Shown here in pieces: positions 1 through 7,473 of a stretch of DNA of 15,350 nt (its first letter is position 1; each line of letters starts with the position of its first letter). The position numbers and the translations under genes are program-made. The DNA is from Elusimicrobiota bacterium (GTDB lineage: Bacteria > Elusimicrobiota > Elusimicrobia > Elusimicrobiales > UBA9959), in contig DAOWCC010000032.1 in NCBI GenBank assembly GCA_030639665.1, positions 1-15,350 on the forward strand, read 5' to 3'. The notes under the pieces were generated by a model that did not search any database, was not told where the DNA came from, and was given only the letters and a program-made list of their open reading frames with translations.

Positions 1-151
1 ACAAGTCCATATGCGTTTCAATATTATTTGGTTCTTTTTCTAATATTTTTTCAAATTTGCTTATATTTTCTTTTTCGCCCGCTTCTAACAGATCAACACA
101 CCCACTTATATTAAAAAGTAAAATAAAGCCTAAAATAATTTTTAACTTCAT
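1..151 (-). CDS. Putative lipoprotein with TPR-like start, N-terminal part only
   Basis: Fifty codons are open from an ATG at 151 to the window edge. An AGGA ribosome site lies 6 bases upstream. The protein starts MKLK, then a hydrophobic stretch IILGFILLFN, then the lipobox ISGC with the lipidated Cys at residue 18. This is a type II (lipoprotein) signal peptide, so the product should be a lipid-anchored envelope protein. The mature part is charged, and residues 34-50 (KILEKEPNNIETHMDL) look like the end of one helix and the start of the next in a tetratricopeptide repeat, as in many TPR lipoproteins. That family assignment is an inference from one half-repeat. The gene follows hutU by 83 bases on the same strand and may be co-transcribed with it, but nothing visible ties it to histidine use. 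The C-terminus is outside the window. Confidence 0.72.
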   Translation of the reverse strand, partial: MKLKIILGFILLFNISGCVDLLEAGEKENISKFEKILEKEPNNIETHMDL

Positions 152-199
152 AATTTTTCCTATTTCATCAGAGTTTTATTCTGCTCTATCGCTACTTTA

Positions 200-227
200 C
201 ACCACTCACCACTATTCACTTGTCACT
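200..227 (-). repeat. Degenerate 7-bp tandem repeat downstream of hutU
   Basis: Read on the minus strand there are four consecutive 7-base units, AGTGACA, AGTGAAT, AGTGGTG and AGTGGTG, beginning 7 bases after the hutU stop codon. Every unit starts AGTG. No stem or T-run is present, so it does not look like a terminator. Function is unknown. Confidence 0.6.
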
Positions 228-234
228 GTTTTTT

Positions 235-1884
235 CTATTTCATCATTGGCGCTTTTACGCCATTTTCTTTAGCGAAATTAATGGCTTTATCATAACCCGC
301 GTCAACATGTCTTAAAACGCCCATAGCCGGGTCATTGGATAAAACCCTTTCAATTCTTTTATCCATTTCTTTTGTTCCGTCAGCTACCGTAACTTGTCCG
401 GCATGTAAAGAATAACCCATGCCGACGCCGCCGCCATGATGGAAAGAAACCCATGAAGCGCCCGAGGCGGTATTTACAAGAGCGTTTAAAATAGGCCAGT
501 CCGCTATAGCGTCGGAACCGTCTTTCATGTTTTCCGTTTCTCTGTAAGGGCTCGCGACTGAGCCCGCGTCAAGATGATCGCGGCCTATCGCCAGCGGAGC
601 TGAAATTTTCCCCTGCCTGATATAATCATTAAAGGCAAGCCCCAGTTTTTCTCTTTCGCCATAACCAAGCCAGCATATTCTCGACGGCAGACCTTGGAAT
701 TTCACTTGCTCGGAAGCCATTTTTATCCATCTTTTCAAATGTTCGTTTTTAGGAAACAAATCAAGAACCAATTTATCGGTAACCGCTATATCCTCGGGAT
801 TTCCCGAAAGCGCCGCCCATCTGAACGGTCCTTTACCTTCACAAAAAAGGTCTCTTATATAAGCGGGAACAAAACCGGGAAAATCATAAGCGTTTTTAAC
901 TCCCTGCTTAAAAGCCATTGTTCTTATATTATTGCCGTAATCAAATGTTATGGCCCCCTTTTTCTGTAAATCAAGCATAGCCTCAACATGAATCGCGATA
1001 GACTTCATTGCCAGCTCCAAATAAGCTTTTGGATCTTTTTCACGCAATTCGTCCGCCTCAGTTAAACTCATGCCTTTGGGAATATATCCCTTCATGGGAT
1101 CATGCGCCGAGGTTTGATCGGTAAGAACATCAATTTTAATATTTCTTTTTGCCATTTCCGGAACAATTTCAGCGCAATTGCCGACGAGACCTATGGAAAA
1201 AGGCGTTCCGTCTTTTAAATGTTCATCCGCCATGCGCAAAGCCTCATCCAAAGAATCCGTCATAGCGTTAATATATTTTGTCTCAAGCCGTTTTTTTATT
1301 CTTTCGGGATCAACTTCAATGATAATCGCCACGCCATTATTCATGGTGATGGAAAGAGGCTGGGCTCCGCCCATGCCGCCAAGTCCGCCGGAAACAACCA
1401 GTTTCCGTCTTAAATCCGAATTAAAATGCTTTTTGGCCAAAGCGGCAAAAGTTTCATAAGTGCCCTGCAATATGCCTTGAGTTCCTATATAAATCCAACT
1501 CCCCGCCGTCATCTGGCCGTACATCATAAGGCCTTTTTTTTCAAGCTCGTCAAAAACTTCCCAATTGGCCCAATTACCGACGAGATTTGAATTCGCAATC
1601 AATACTCTCGGCGCGTATTCATGTGTTTTCAATATTCCGGCCGCCTTGCCGGACTGCACAAGCAAAGTCTCATCATTTTCAAGACCGATTAAAGATTTAA
1701 CTATGCCTTTGTAACAATCCCAATTTCTCGCGACTTTTCCCCGTCCGCCGTAAACGATTAAATCTTCCGGTTTCTCAGCCACCTCGGCATCCAGATTATT
1801 CATAAGCATGCGCATGGCGGCTTCCTGCTGCCAGCCTTTGCAAGTAAGCGTATTTCCTCTCGGAGCTTTGATTTTTTCAGTCAT
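235..1884 (-). CDS. hutU: Urocanate hydratase (urocanase)
   Basis: Converts urocanate plus water to 4-imidazolone-5-propionate, the second step of histidine breakdown, using tightly bound NAD+ as an electrophile; cytoplasmic. The sequence closely follows the bacterial HutU family along its whole length (549 residues, normal size). Visible signatures are CKGWQQEAAMRML near the start, VYGGRGKVARNW, the glycine-rich NAD-binding GGLGGMGGAQP (about 166-176), TDQTSAHDP, CEGKGPFRWAALSG, and GLPSRICWLGYGER with the conserved active-site Cys (about 404). The C-terminal WVSFHHGGGVGMGYSLHAG is also present. Two starts are possible. The ATG at 1884 has GGAAGGG 8 bases upstream and is preferred. A GTG at 1893 would add three residues and overlap the stop of the preceding small ORF as GTGA, which would couple the two. 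Transcribed with hutH upstream. Confidence 0.97.
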   Translation of the reverse strand: MTEKIKAPRGNTLTCKGWQQEAAMRMLMNNLDAEVAEKPEDLIVYGGRGKVARNWDCYKGIVKSLIGLENDETLLVQSGKAAGILKTHEYAPRVLIANSNLVGNWANWEVFDELEKKGLMMYGQMTAGSWIYIGTQGILQGTYETFAALAKKHFNSDLRRKLVVSGGLGGMGGAQPLSITMNNGVAIIIEVDPERIKKRLETKYINAMTDSLDEALRMADEHLKDGTPFSIGLVGNCAEIVPEMAKRNIKIDVLTDQTSAHDPMKGYIPKGMSLTEADELREKDPKAYLELAMKSIAIHVEAMLDLQKKGAITFDYGNNIRTMAFKQGVKNAYDFPGFVPAYIRDLFCEGKGPFRWAALSGNPEDIAVTDKLVLDLFPKNEHLKRWIKMASEQVKFQGLPSRICWLGYGEREKLGLAFNDYIRQGKISAPLAIGRDHLDAGSVASPYRETENMKDGSDAIADWPILNALVNTASGASWVSFHHGGGVGMGYSLHAGQVTVADGTKEMDKRIERVLSNDPAMGVLRHVDAGYDKAINFAKENGVKAPMMK

Positions 1885-1889
1885 TATAT

Positions 1890-1997
1890 TCACCCTTCCA
1901 CCTTCTTAGCGGCAGCAAGCCGCTTTTTAAATTCCCTATCATCACTTTGTATCTCATTTAACACACTTTTCGGTGTGTAAGCAGGTGGTAGGGTCAT
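1890..1997 (-). CDS. Possible 35-residue protein between hutH and hutU
   Basis: An ATG at 1997 has a good ribosome site (AAAGGA at 2006-2011, 8-base spacing) and opens 35 codons to a TGA at 1892-1890. The stop overlaps the upstream GTG candidate start of hutU as GTGA and lies 5 bases before the preferred ATG. The product starts MTLPPAYTPKSVLNEIQ, continues SDDREFKKRLAAAKKVEG, and has no membrane segment or Cys. The second half is a charged, probably helical Lys/Arg/Ala stretch. It resembles no family I recognise. It contains no His codon, so a histidine leader peptide that senses tRNA-His is unlikely. Its translation could feed ribosomes into hutU. It may be a real small protein, a coupling ORF, or chance; the ribosome site and tight stop/start junction are the main support. 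Confidence 0.45.
   Translation of the reverse strand: MTLPPAYTPKSVLNEIQSDDREFKKRLAAAKKVEG
1908..1924 (-). other. Hairpin just upstream of the hutU ribosome site
   Basis: AGCGGC and GCCGCT form a perfect 6-bp GC-rich stem with a 5-base loop. On the minus strand it sits inside the end of the small ORF, immediately before the AAGAAGGTGGAAGGG region used to start hutU, with no T-run, so it is not a terminator in that direction. On the plus strand it is followed by TTTT and could weakly stop antisense transcription. Confidence 0.4.
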
Positions 1998-2047
1998 AAT
2001 TTTCATCCTTTAAAAGAAATTGTGGAAAATTCAGTAATTAGCGCTGG

Positions 2048-2095
2048 AAGTTTCCTTCTTTCCTAATATCCTAATCACCTTATTACCTAATTGCC
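2048..2095 (-). repeat. Degenerate 8-bp tandem repeat overlapping the hutH stop
   Basis: Read on the minus strand, six units of exactly 8 bases follow one another, each beginning GG: GGCAATTA, GGTAATAA, GGTGATTA, GGATATTA, GGAAAGAA, GGAAACTT. The first four are close to the consensus GGTNATTA; the last two have drifted. The first unit encodes the end of HutH (Gly-Asn-stop), so the repeat begins in coding sequence and extends into the gap before the small ORF. Function unknown. Confidence 0.65.
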
Positions 2096-3631
2096 TCTTG
2101 GTAAAAAATATCCGTCTAAAATCGCCTCAGCCACTCTCTCGATTCTATCTGAAAAAACTTCATCGCCCTTAAAGGCGGGAGAAATTTTTCGCAGTTTCAT
2201 TATCGCTTCTTCAAGAAAAGCGCTCGATTTTAGCGGCCTGTGAAACTCCACGCCCTGCGCGGCGGCCATTAATTCTATAGCTGTAATTCTTGAAACATTT
2301 TTAATAATCTCTTTTAATTTTAAAGCCGCCGTCATTCCCATGCTGACAAAATCTTCCTTATTGGCGGATGTGGGAATGGAATCACTGCTGGCGGAATGGC
2401 TAAAAATTTTATTTTCATTCGCTAGAGCGGCGGCGGTAACATGAGCTATCATAAAACCCGATTCAAGACCGGGATTTTTAGTCAAAAAAGGCGGCTGAAT
2501 TTCAAAATCACTTACAAGCTGAGCAATGCGGCGCTCGGACATATTGCCCATAGCCGTTATGGAAATACCCATAAAATCAAAGGCGAAAGCAATGGCCTGA
2601 CCATGAAAATTACCGCCGGATAAAACATCTATGGGCGATGTTTTTTTATTTTTAACGGCATCAACTATAACGGGATTATCCGTAACACTGGCAAGTTCCG
2701 TTTCAACAACATTAAAGGCGTATTCAAGAGAATCTCTGACAGCGCCCAAAACTTGCGGCATACATCTTAAGCTGTAAGGATCTTGAACTCTCTTGTCATC
2801 AATTTTATGAGAAGCCCTTATCGCGCTATGAGCCAATAATTTCTTAAGTTTGCTCGCGACAAACAATTGGCCTCTGTGAGGCTTAAGATAATGTATCCTT
2901 TCATCAAAAGCGTCATCGGTTCCCTTCAAAGCTTCCACCGTCATGGCCCCGGTAATTAATGTCGCTTCAAATAATTTTAAAGCGTCATATAAAGCAAGCC
3001 CGCCGACAGATTGCATAGCTTGAGTGCCGTTTATAAGAGCCAAACCTTCTTTTTCACAAAGCTCTATGGCTTTGATATTAAGTTTTTTTAAAATCTTCGC
3101 GGTAGGCAGCCATTCGATTTTTTTAGAACCGGCAAGTCTGGCTTTCCCCTCTCCAATCAAGCATAAAGCCATATGAGCGCTCGGCGCCAAATCTCCGCTC
3201 GCTCCAACCGAACCTTTGCAGGGAATATAAGGAATCAAACCCTTATTTATAAATTGAACCAAGGTTTCTATGACTATGGGTCTTACACCCGAATGAGCCC
3301 TTGAAAGTTCATTGGCCCTTACAAACATTAAGCCGCGCGCTTCTTTCGCACTTAAAGGCTCTCCCACTCCGCATGAATGGCTTCTGATAAGGTTTACCTG
3401 AAGTTTTTTTAAGTTGGCGCCCGTTATGCGAGCTGAAGCGAGTTCTCCAAAACCGGTGTTAATGCCATACATCGTTTTATCTTGTTTTAGCAGTTTATCA
3501 AGCTCTTTTCTGGTTTTTAATACTTTTTTCTTTGACACGCCGGATAAAACCACTTTTCTTTTTCCCTCAGCTATTAAGGAAAAATCGTTTATAAGCAAAC
3601 TATCTCCAAGTTCAAATTTTTTCATTTTCAT
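2087..3631 (-). CDS. hutH: Histidine ammonia-lyase (histidase)
   Basis: Removes ammonia from L-histidine to give urocanate, the first and committed step of histidine catabolism; cytoplasmic, tetrameric in the known family. At 514 residues it has normal length. The MIO electrophile precursor Ala-Ser-Gly is at 144-146 within CKGSVGASGDLAPSAHMAL. The catalytic Tyr region MYGINTGFGELA is at 54-65. NLIRSHSCGVG, RANELSRAHSGVRP, LINGTQAMQ and DNPVIV are also typical. QDPYSLRCMPQVLGAVRD and SGGNFHGQAIAFA support HAL over phenylalanine or tyrosine lyases, although that choice from motifs alone is not absolute. The ATG at 3631 has a strong AAGGAG 6 bases upstream; the next ATG (3625) is spaced worse. 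First gene of a hutH-small ORF-hutU unit with its own promoter at 3732-3760. The last two codons lie in a degenerate 8-bp repeat. Confidence 0.97.
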   Translation of the reverse strand: MKMKKFELGDSLLINDFSLIAEGKRKVVLSGVSKKKVLKTRKELDKLLKQDKTMYGINTGFGELASARITGANLKKLQVNLIRSHSCGVGEPLSAKEARGLMFVRANELSRAHSGVRPIVIETLVQFINKGLIPYIPCKGSVGASGDLAPSAHMALCLIGEGKARLAGSKKIEWLPTAKILKKLNIKAIELCEKEGLALINGTQAMQSVGGLALYDALKLFEATLITGAMTVEALKGTDDAFDERIHYLKPHRGQLFVASKLKKLLAHSAIRASHKIDDKRVQDPYSLRCMPQVLGAVRDSLEYAFNVVETELASVTDNPVIVDAVKNKKTSPIDVLSGGNFHGQAIAFAFDFMGISITAMGNMSERRIAQLVSDFEIQPPFLTKNPGLESGFMIAHVTAAALANENKIFSHSASSDSIPTSANKEDFVSMGMTAALKLKEIIKNVSRITAIELMAAAQGVEFHRPLKSSAFLEEAIMKLRKISPAFKGDEVFSDRIERVAEAILDGYFLPRGN

Positions 3632-3731
3632 CTACCGCTCCTTAAGGTGCATGATCTGATTACTTCATCATTTGGAAGCTCAGTGTGAACTGGGCTATCA
3701 AAAATTTACAACGAATACAGCTCTCAAACTT

Positions 3732-3760
3732 ATTATCTTACAACTTTAAGTTAATTTCAA
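3732..3760 (-). promoter_or_regulatory. Predicted sigma-70-type promoter of hutH
   Basis: On the minus strand TTGAAA (3755-3760) and GATAAT (3732-3737) are separated by exactly 17 bases; each hexamer differs from consensus at one position. Transcription would start near 3725, giving a leader of about 95 bases to hutH. No clear operator half-sites for a HutC- or HutP-type regulator are visible. Confidence 0.6.
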
Positions 3761-3784
3761 AGCGCGATGAATGAGAAGGCTTTC

Positions 3785-3885
3785 GCCTGTGAATAAAGAG
3801 CAACGAAGAAATTAACAAAAGATGAGCTTCCTCAAAGAGGCTGACTGATTTTTGACTACAACTTCGTCACTCATCGCTCACAGAC
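3785..3885 (-). other. Structured intergenic element, RNA-like inverted repeat
   Basis: The 328-base gap between the exonuclease and hutH holds the hutH promoter and this element. Segments 3785-3808 and 3862-3885 are imperfect inverted repeats of 24 bases. Read as minus-strand RNA, 22 of 24 positions pair, five of them as G-U; on the plus strand those five become A-C mismatches. This asymmetry favours an RNA stem made from the minus strand. The 53-base loop contains a small CCTC/GAGG hairpin, and the stem is followed by AGGC-GAAA-GCCT (a GNRA tetraloop hairpin). It could be a 3'-UTR structure of the exonuclease transcript, a small RNA, or a decayed repeat element. There is no T-run for a standard terminator. 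Confidence 0.4.
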
Positions 3886-3959
3886 CACACAGGGTATACT
3901 CGCTCTTCATTTCTCGTTTCGCTAAAAAATTAGCTCAGCCAAATGGTAAATTAATTATA

Positions 3960-4547
3960 TCATACACCCTTAATCTTTTTCATCATATCGCCAAGCGTGA
4001 CAATACCGTCTTTTTTAAAAATAATAATAAAATGTTCGAATATTTTTTGCGTCATAATGACATCATTTAAAGCTCTATGCCAGCCATCAACCGATATGCC
4101 CAGTTCCTTGGCCACCGTGCCCAGCTTATTATTATTGAATTTACCAAACTTACGCGCGATTTCAAGTGTGTCCACAAATGCCAGTTCGGGAAACTTCATT
4201 CCCACGCGTTCAAATTCCATTTCAAGAAATTTAATATCGAATTTAACATTATGGCCCAATAAAACAGTTCCTTCCATAATAGCCGTTAATTTATGAACCA
4301 CTTCCCCAAACTTAGGGCTTTGACAAACCATATCATCGGTAATGCCATGAACATTGGAAGCGACACACGGAATGGACATTTCAGGATTTACCAAAGCTGA
4401 AAAATCTTCTTTTTTCTCCACTCCTTGAAAAGTTACGGCGGCTATCTCGCAAACTCTGGAATTTAAAGGCGAAAGCCCCGTTGTTTCAACATCTATGGAG
4501 GCGAAAACAATATCATCAATGGATTTACTAAGAATCAGATTGGACAT
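3960..4547 (-). CDS. DEDDh 3'-5' exonuclease, DNA polymerase III epsilon-like
   Basis: A 195-residue single-domain exonuclease of the DnaQ/epsilon superfamily, which removes nucleotides from 3' ends using two metal ions. The acidic and His catalytic residues are all present: motif I SIDVETTGL (Asp19, Glu21), motif II GHNVKFDIKFL (Asp104), and motif III HRALNDV (His157, Asp162), which makes it the DEDDh subtype. There is no polymerase, helicase, GIY-YIG or BRCT fusion. It could be a proofreading subunit, a repair exonuclease or an oligoribonuclease-like enzyme; the family is certain, the specific job is not. The ATG at 4547 has AAGGA 8 bases upstream. It lies 101 bases after the DUF3307 gene on the same strand, a gap in which I see nothing notable, and is followed by a structured gap before the hutH promoter. 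Confidence 0.88.
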   Translation of the reverse strand: MSNLILSKSIDDIVFASIDVETTGLSPLNSRVCEIAAVTFQGVEKKEDFSALVNPEMSIPCVASNVHGITDDMVCQSPKFGEVVHKLTAIMEGTVLLGHNVKFDIKFLEMEFERVGMKFPELAFVDTLEIARKFGKFNNNKLGTVAKELGISVDGWHRALNDVIMTQKIFEHFIIIFKKDGIVTLGDMMKKIKGV

Positions 4548-4648
4548 TTTTGATTTCCTTATATTTTAAATTAAACACCGCTAATGAAGGGCATTATTAA
4601 AGGCAAGACTTACAAAAATCAGAAATTGTTTTTAAAGATACGCTTATA

Positions 4649-5362
4649 TTATAGACTGCCGTAATAAACAAATCTTGCCATTAAACCGAAAACCGTTGTT
4701 ATCAAAATACTTATGACAACATTCGCGTACGACAAATCAATTATTCTTTTTCTTTTTATATAAAACATCTGGAACGCCCATGCCAACATAAACGGTATCC
4801 ACCAATATCCGCTGACAAAAAAGAAACCCCATAACACCATTCTTTCAAAAATGAGAAAATATTTTTCATCAAATGCAGGAAAAGTCACTCCGCCCAGATC
4901 TTTTTCTATGAAATAAATCAATACGGTTGTCACATGAGTGATAATAACGAATGTCGTTATTATTATAACCCACTTTTCATTGCCGAAAAAGACTTCATTT
5001 AAATTGTATATCGGGGAGACCATAAACAGCACAATTACATGAAAAAACTGATCGGTTAAAAAACATATGGTGCTGTCTTTTACATTAAGGTTTTTCAGCA
5101 CATAAACACGAGCCTCATCCACAAGAAAGTGAAACACAAGGATAATGAGCATCACCCACCAGCCGTTTATCTTTAAAAAACCCCAATCAAGCCAGACCTC
5201 GCCCAAGTAATTATAAGTCAGCGCTATGGAAACAATAAGGTGAGTCCCGCAATGAATAATCATTCCCAAAATACCTTTGCGTTTAAGGCGATTCACAATA
5301 TCAAACTGCAAAGTGAAATCAGCCAAGAAATGCGCCAGTAAGAGTCTCCAAAATATAATCAT
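4649..5362 (-). CDS. DUF3307 family membrane protein
   Basis: A 237-residue integral membrane protein. The N-terminal half carries the DUF3307 pattern: HFLADFTLQ (His11, Asp15), then IHCGTHLIVS (His37, His41), FHFLVDEARVYVL (His78, Asp82) and TDQFFHVIVL (Asp104, His108). These His and Asp residues sit inside or beside hydrophobic helices and could bind a metal or form a membrane active site; this is inference, as the family has no established biochemical function that I know of. About six membrane segments are visible (around 1-20, 33-52, 66-85, 103-118, 130-150, 170-190), with a seventh near the C-terminus. The ATG at 5362 is 9 bases past the cyclase stop, and its ribosome site GTAAGG overlaps that stop, so the two genes are translationally close and probably work together. 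Confidence 0.8.
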   Translation of the reverse strand: MIIFWRLLLAHFLADFTLQFDIVNRLKRKGILGMIIHCGTHLIVSIALTYNYLGEVWLDWGFLKINGWWVMLIILVFHFLVDEARVYVLKNLNVKDSTICFLTDQFFHVIVLFMVSPIYNLNEVFFGNEKWVIIITTFVIITHVTTVLIYFIEKDLGGVTFPAFDEKYFLIFERMVLWGFFFVSGYWWIPFMLAWAFQMFYIKRKRIIDLSYANVVISILITTVFGLMARFVYYGSL

Positions 5363-5371
5363 TAATATACC

Positions 5372-7465
5372 TTACTTTCCCGTAAGAGTGATAACTCCAT
5401 CCCAATTTTCGGGAGGATTTTCAATATACTCTTTCGACAAATTTTTATAATAATCACTGGGGCCGTCTTTGGCGTCCAGTTTAAGGGCTTTATCAAATTG
5501 AGTCAAAGCTTTTTTATAATCGAATTTATAGAATAAATCCAAACCTTTATTGTATTCGTCAACCAATTTGCTCATCTCGCCGGAAAGCTCGCCTTTTTTA
5601 GCCAATAATTCATAAACCTTCACAGGCAAAGCCTTACCAATTACTTTTATTTTACCTAAGAAACGGGCTTCAACCTCATCTTTGGCTTCATCATAAGTAA
5701 ATTCACTAAGCATTATCTTACTCCCAAAAAACTTATTGGCGCTTTCAAGCCTTGAGGCTAAATTCACTGTATCTCCGAGAACGGTATAAGACAAGCGGGT
5801 GTTTGAGCCCATATTTCCAACAACCGCGGGACCTGAATTTAAACCGATTCTAATGGCGGGTTGTTCCTCTCCTTTAACGGCAGCGCCGTTTAATCTATCA
5901 AGTTCCGTCATACAATCTATAGCCGCGAGACAAGTTAAAGTTCTATGCTTGTCTTGGTCCAAAGGAGCGTTCCAAAATGCCATTATGCAATCGCCGATAT
6001 ATTTATCAACCACGCCGTCATACTTCAAAATGATATCCGTAAAGCCCGATAGATATTTATTAAGCATTTGAGTAAGTTCTTCGGGAGATAACTTTTCAGA
6101 TATGGAAGTAAAATGCGCGATATCCAAGAAGAAAACCGTCATATCTCTTTTATCACCGCCAAGCTTAAGTTTTGAAGGGTCTTCCGTTATAACTTTAACA
6201 ACTTTAGGTGAGAGATATTGGCCGAATGTATTTTTAATCCATGCTTTTTCTCTGCCTTCGGTAAAAGCCTTATGAACAATTATGGTAAGAAATGAGAGCC
6301 ACAAACCAATCAAAGGACCTATAAAAGAAAATCTTATACCATTTGAAAAGAAATATACATTCAAATAATAAAGAAAAATAGTTGAGACAATAACCGGAAT
6401 AAAAATAGTAAGAGCTGAATATTTTCTTAAAAAATAAGGACCAAAAATAAAAAGACCCAAAATTAATGCTAAAAGCCCCATGCTTCCCGTTTTAAGATAA
6501 TCCTCATTAAGTAAATTATCTAAAGATGTGGCATGATACTCCACTCCAATCCATTGTGAGACAAAAGGAGACGGATGATGATCATAAGCACCCAAAGTGG
6601 TGGAACCCACAAGCGCTATACCGCCCTTTATAATTTCTTTCTCTTCTTTTGTAAGCTTATTTCTAACTATGTCCACAATTGAAATATGCTCGTAAACATA
6701 CCTACTGGCTTTCTCAGCTCCCAAATGCCAGTCTATAGGTTTTCTAAAATTAAGATACTGAATCTCATCTACATCTAAAATATCCTTTTTTGTTTTTAAA
6801 TAGAAATCGGTAATATGCATATCTTTATAACTTGCATAAAGCGCCGCTGATAAAACAGGCATAGGAATTCCATCACATCTATTTTTAAGACATTCCCTTC
6901 CGCCGGGAATGGCGTTCGAATAAATAGCATCATCCACAAATAATTTAACTTTTCTAACTCCGCCATCACTATCACTAACTTGATCAACATTTGGAGTCGC
7001 GATATATCTGCTATATGCTGAAAATTTATCTGAAAAAGGCACTTTTATTTCATTTCCCACCTCAGTCTCTACCCTTGCAAAAAGATTAACAACATTTCTA
7101 TTTTTCTTTACAGAAGATATTAATCTTCTATCATCCAAAGGATTGTCTCTATAGGGCTCAAAAAACATAACATCCATACCAATGGTCTTTACACCTAATT
7201 TCCCCAAATTATCTATCATTGAAGCATAATATCTTCTTTTAAGAGGATAACCCAATGCACTAGTGGTTTTTTCATCTATGGCGGCTATAAAAATTCTTTT
7301 ATCCCCAGACTTTTTAGCATAATTCCTAAACATACGATCAGTCCACTTGCTTTCAAAACCATTTGTAGGACCTCCTCCAAGAAGTAACGCTATTGAGCAA
7401 GAAAACAACATAATGAACGCTAAAAAAATTTCAAAAGCAAGAATAAGTTTATTTGTTTTTTTCAT
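5372..7465 (-). CDS. CHASE2-domain class III adenylate/guanylate cyclase with TPR tail
   Basis: Makes a cyclic nucleotide, most likely cAMP, in response to an extracytoplasmic signal. Domain order in 697 residues: N-terminal membrane helix (8-30); CHASE2 sensor outside the membrane (about 38-325, including IFIAAIDEKTTSALG, GMDVMFFEP, GGIALVGSTTLGAYDHHPSP and GVEYHATSLDNLL); three membrane helices (about 329-397); cyclase domain (about 438-620); one TPR-like repeat (about 636-665, YKKALTQFDKALKLD). All class III catalytic residues are seen: metal Asp448 (FFLDIAHFTS), Lys488 and metal Asp492 (VDKYIGDCIMAFW), Asp565, Asn568 and Arg572 (LGDTVNLASRLE). The Lys488/Asp565 pair points to ATP rather than GTP. 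The ATG at 7465 is preceded by GGGG, 8 bases away, which lies in a 14-bp inverted repeat, so translation may be controlled by RNA folding. Confidence 0.93.
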   Translation of the reverse strand: MKKTNKLILAFEIFLAFIMLFSCSIALLLGGGPTNGFESKWTDRMFRNYAKKSGDKRIFIAAIDEKTTSALGYPLKRRYYASMIDNLGKLGVKTIGMDVMFFEPYRDNPLDDRRLISSVKKNRNVVNLFARVETEVGNEIKVPFSDKFSAYSRYIATPNVDQVSDSDGGVRKVKLFVDDAIYSNAIPGGRECLKNRCDGIPMPVLSAALYASYKDMHITDFYLKTKKDILDVDEIQYLNFRKPIDWHLGAEKASRYVYEHISIVDIVRNKLTKEEKEIIKGGIALVGSTTLGAYDHHPSPFVSQWIGVEYHATSLDNLLNEDYLKTGSMGLLALILGLFIFGPYFLRKYSALTIFIPVIVSTIFLYYLNVYFFSNGIRFSFIGPLIGLWLSFLTIIVHKAFTEGREKAWIKNTFGQYLSPKVVKVITEDPSKLKLGGDKRDMTVFFLDIAHFTSISEKLSPEELTQMLNKYLSGFTDIILKYDGVVDKYIGDCIMAFWNAPLDQDKHRTLTCLAAIDCMTELDRLNGAAVKGEEQPAIRIGLNSGPAVVGNMGSNTRLSYTVLGDTVNLASRLESANKFFGSKIMLSEFTYDEAKDEVEARFLGKIKVIGKALPVKVYELLAKKGELSGEMSKLVDEYNKGLDLFYKFDYKKALTQFDKALKLDAKDGPSDYYKNLSKEYIENPPENWDGVITLTGK

Positions 7466-7473
7466 AGATTAAA

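Noticed and set aside
1961..1978. ACACAC/GTGTGT hairpin upstream of hutU.
   Set aside because: It is only a 6-bp alternating stem without a T-run, and it lies inside the small ORF; likely chance.
1890..1997. Histidine-sensing leader peptide or attenuator.
   Set aside because: The small ORF has no His codons, and its hairpin lacks a terminator T-run on the minus strand.
3823..3882. A 20-codon minus-strand frame (starting MSDEVVVKNQ) in the gap before hutH.
   Set aside because: No Shine-Dalgarno precedes it and it coincides with one arm and the loop of the inverted repeat.
3927..3952. Plus-strand TTAGCTCAGCC followed by GGTAAATTA resembles a tRNA D-arm.
   Set aside because: There is no acceptor stem, anticodon loop or TTCGAATC-type T-arm in the right positions.
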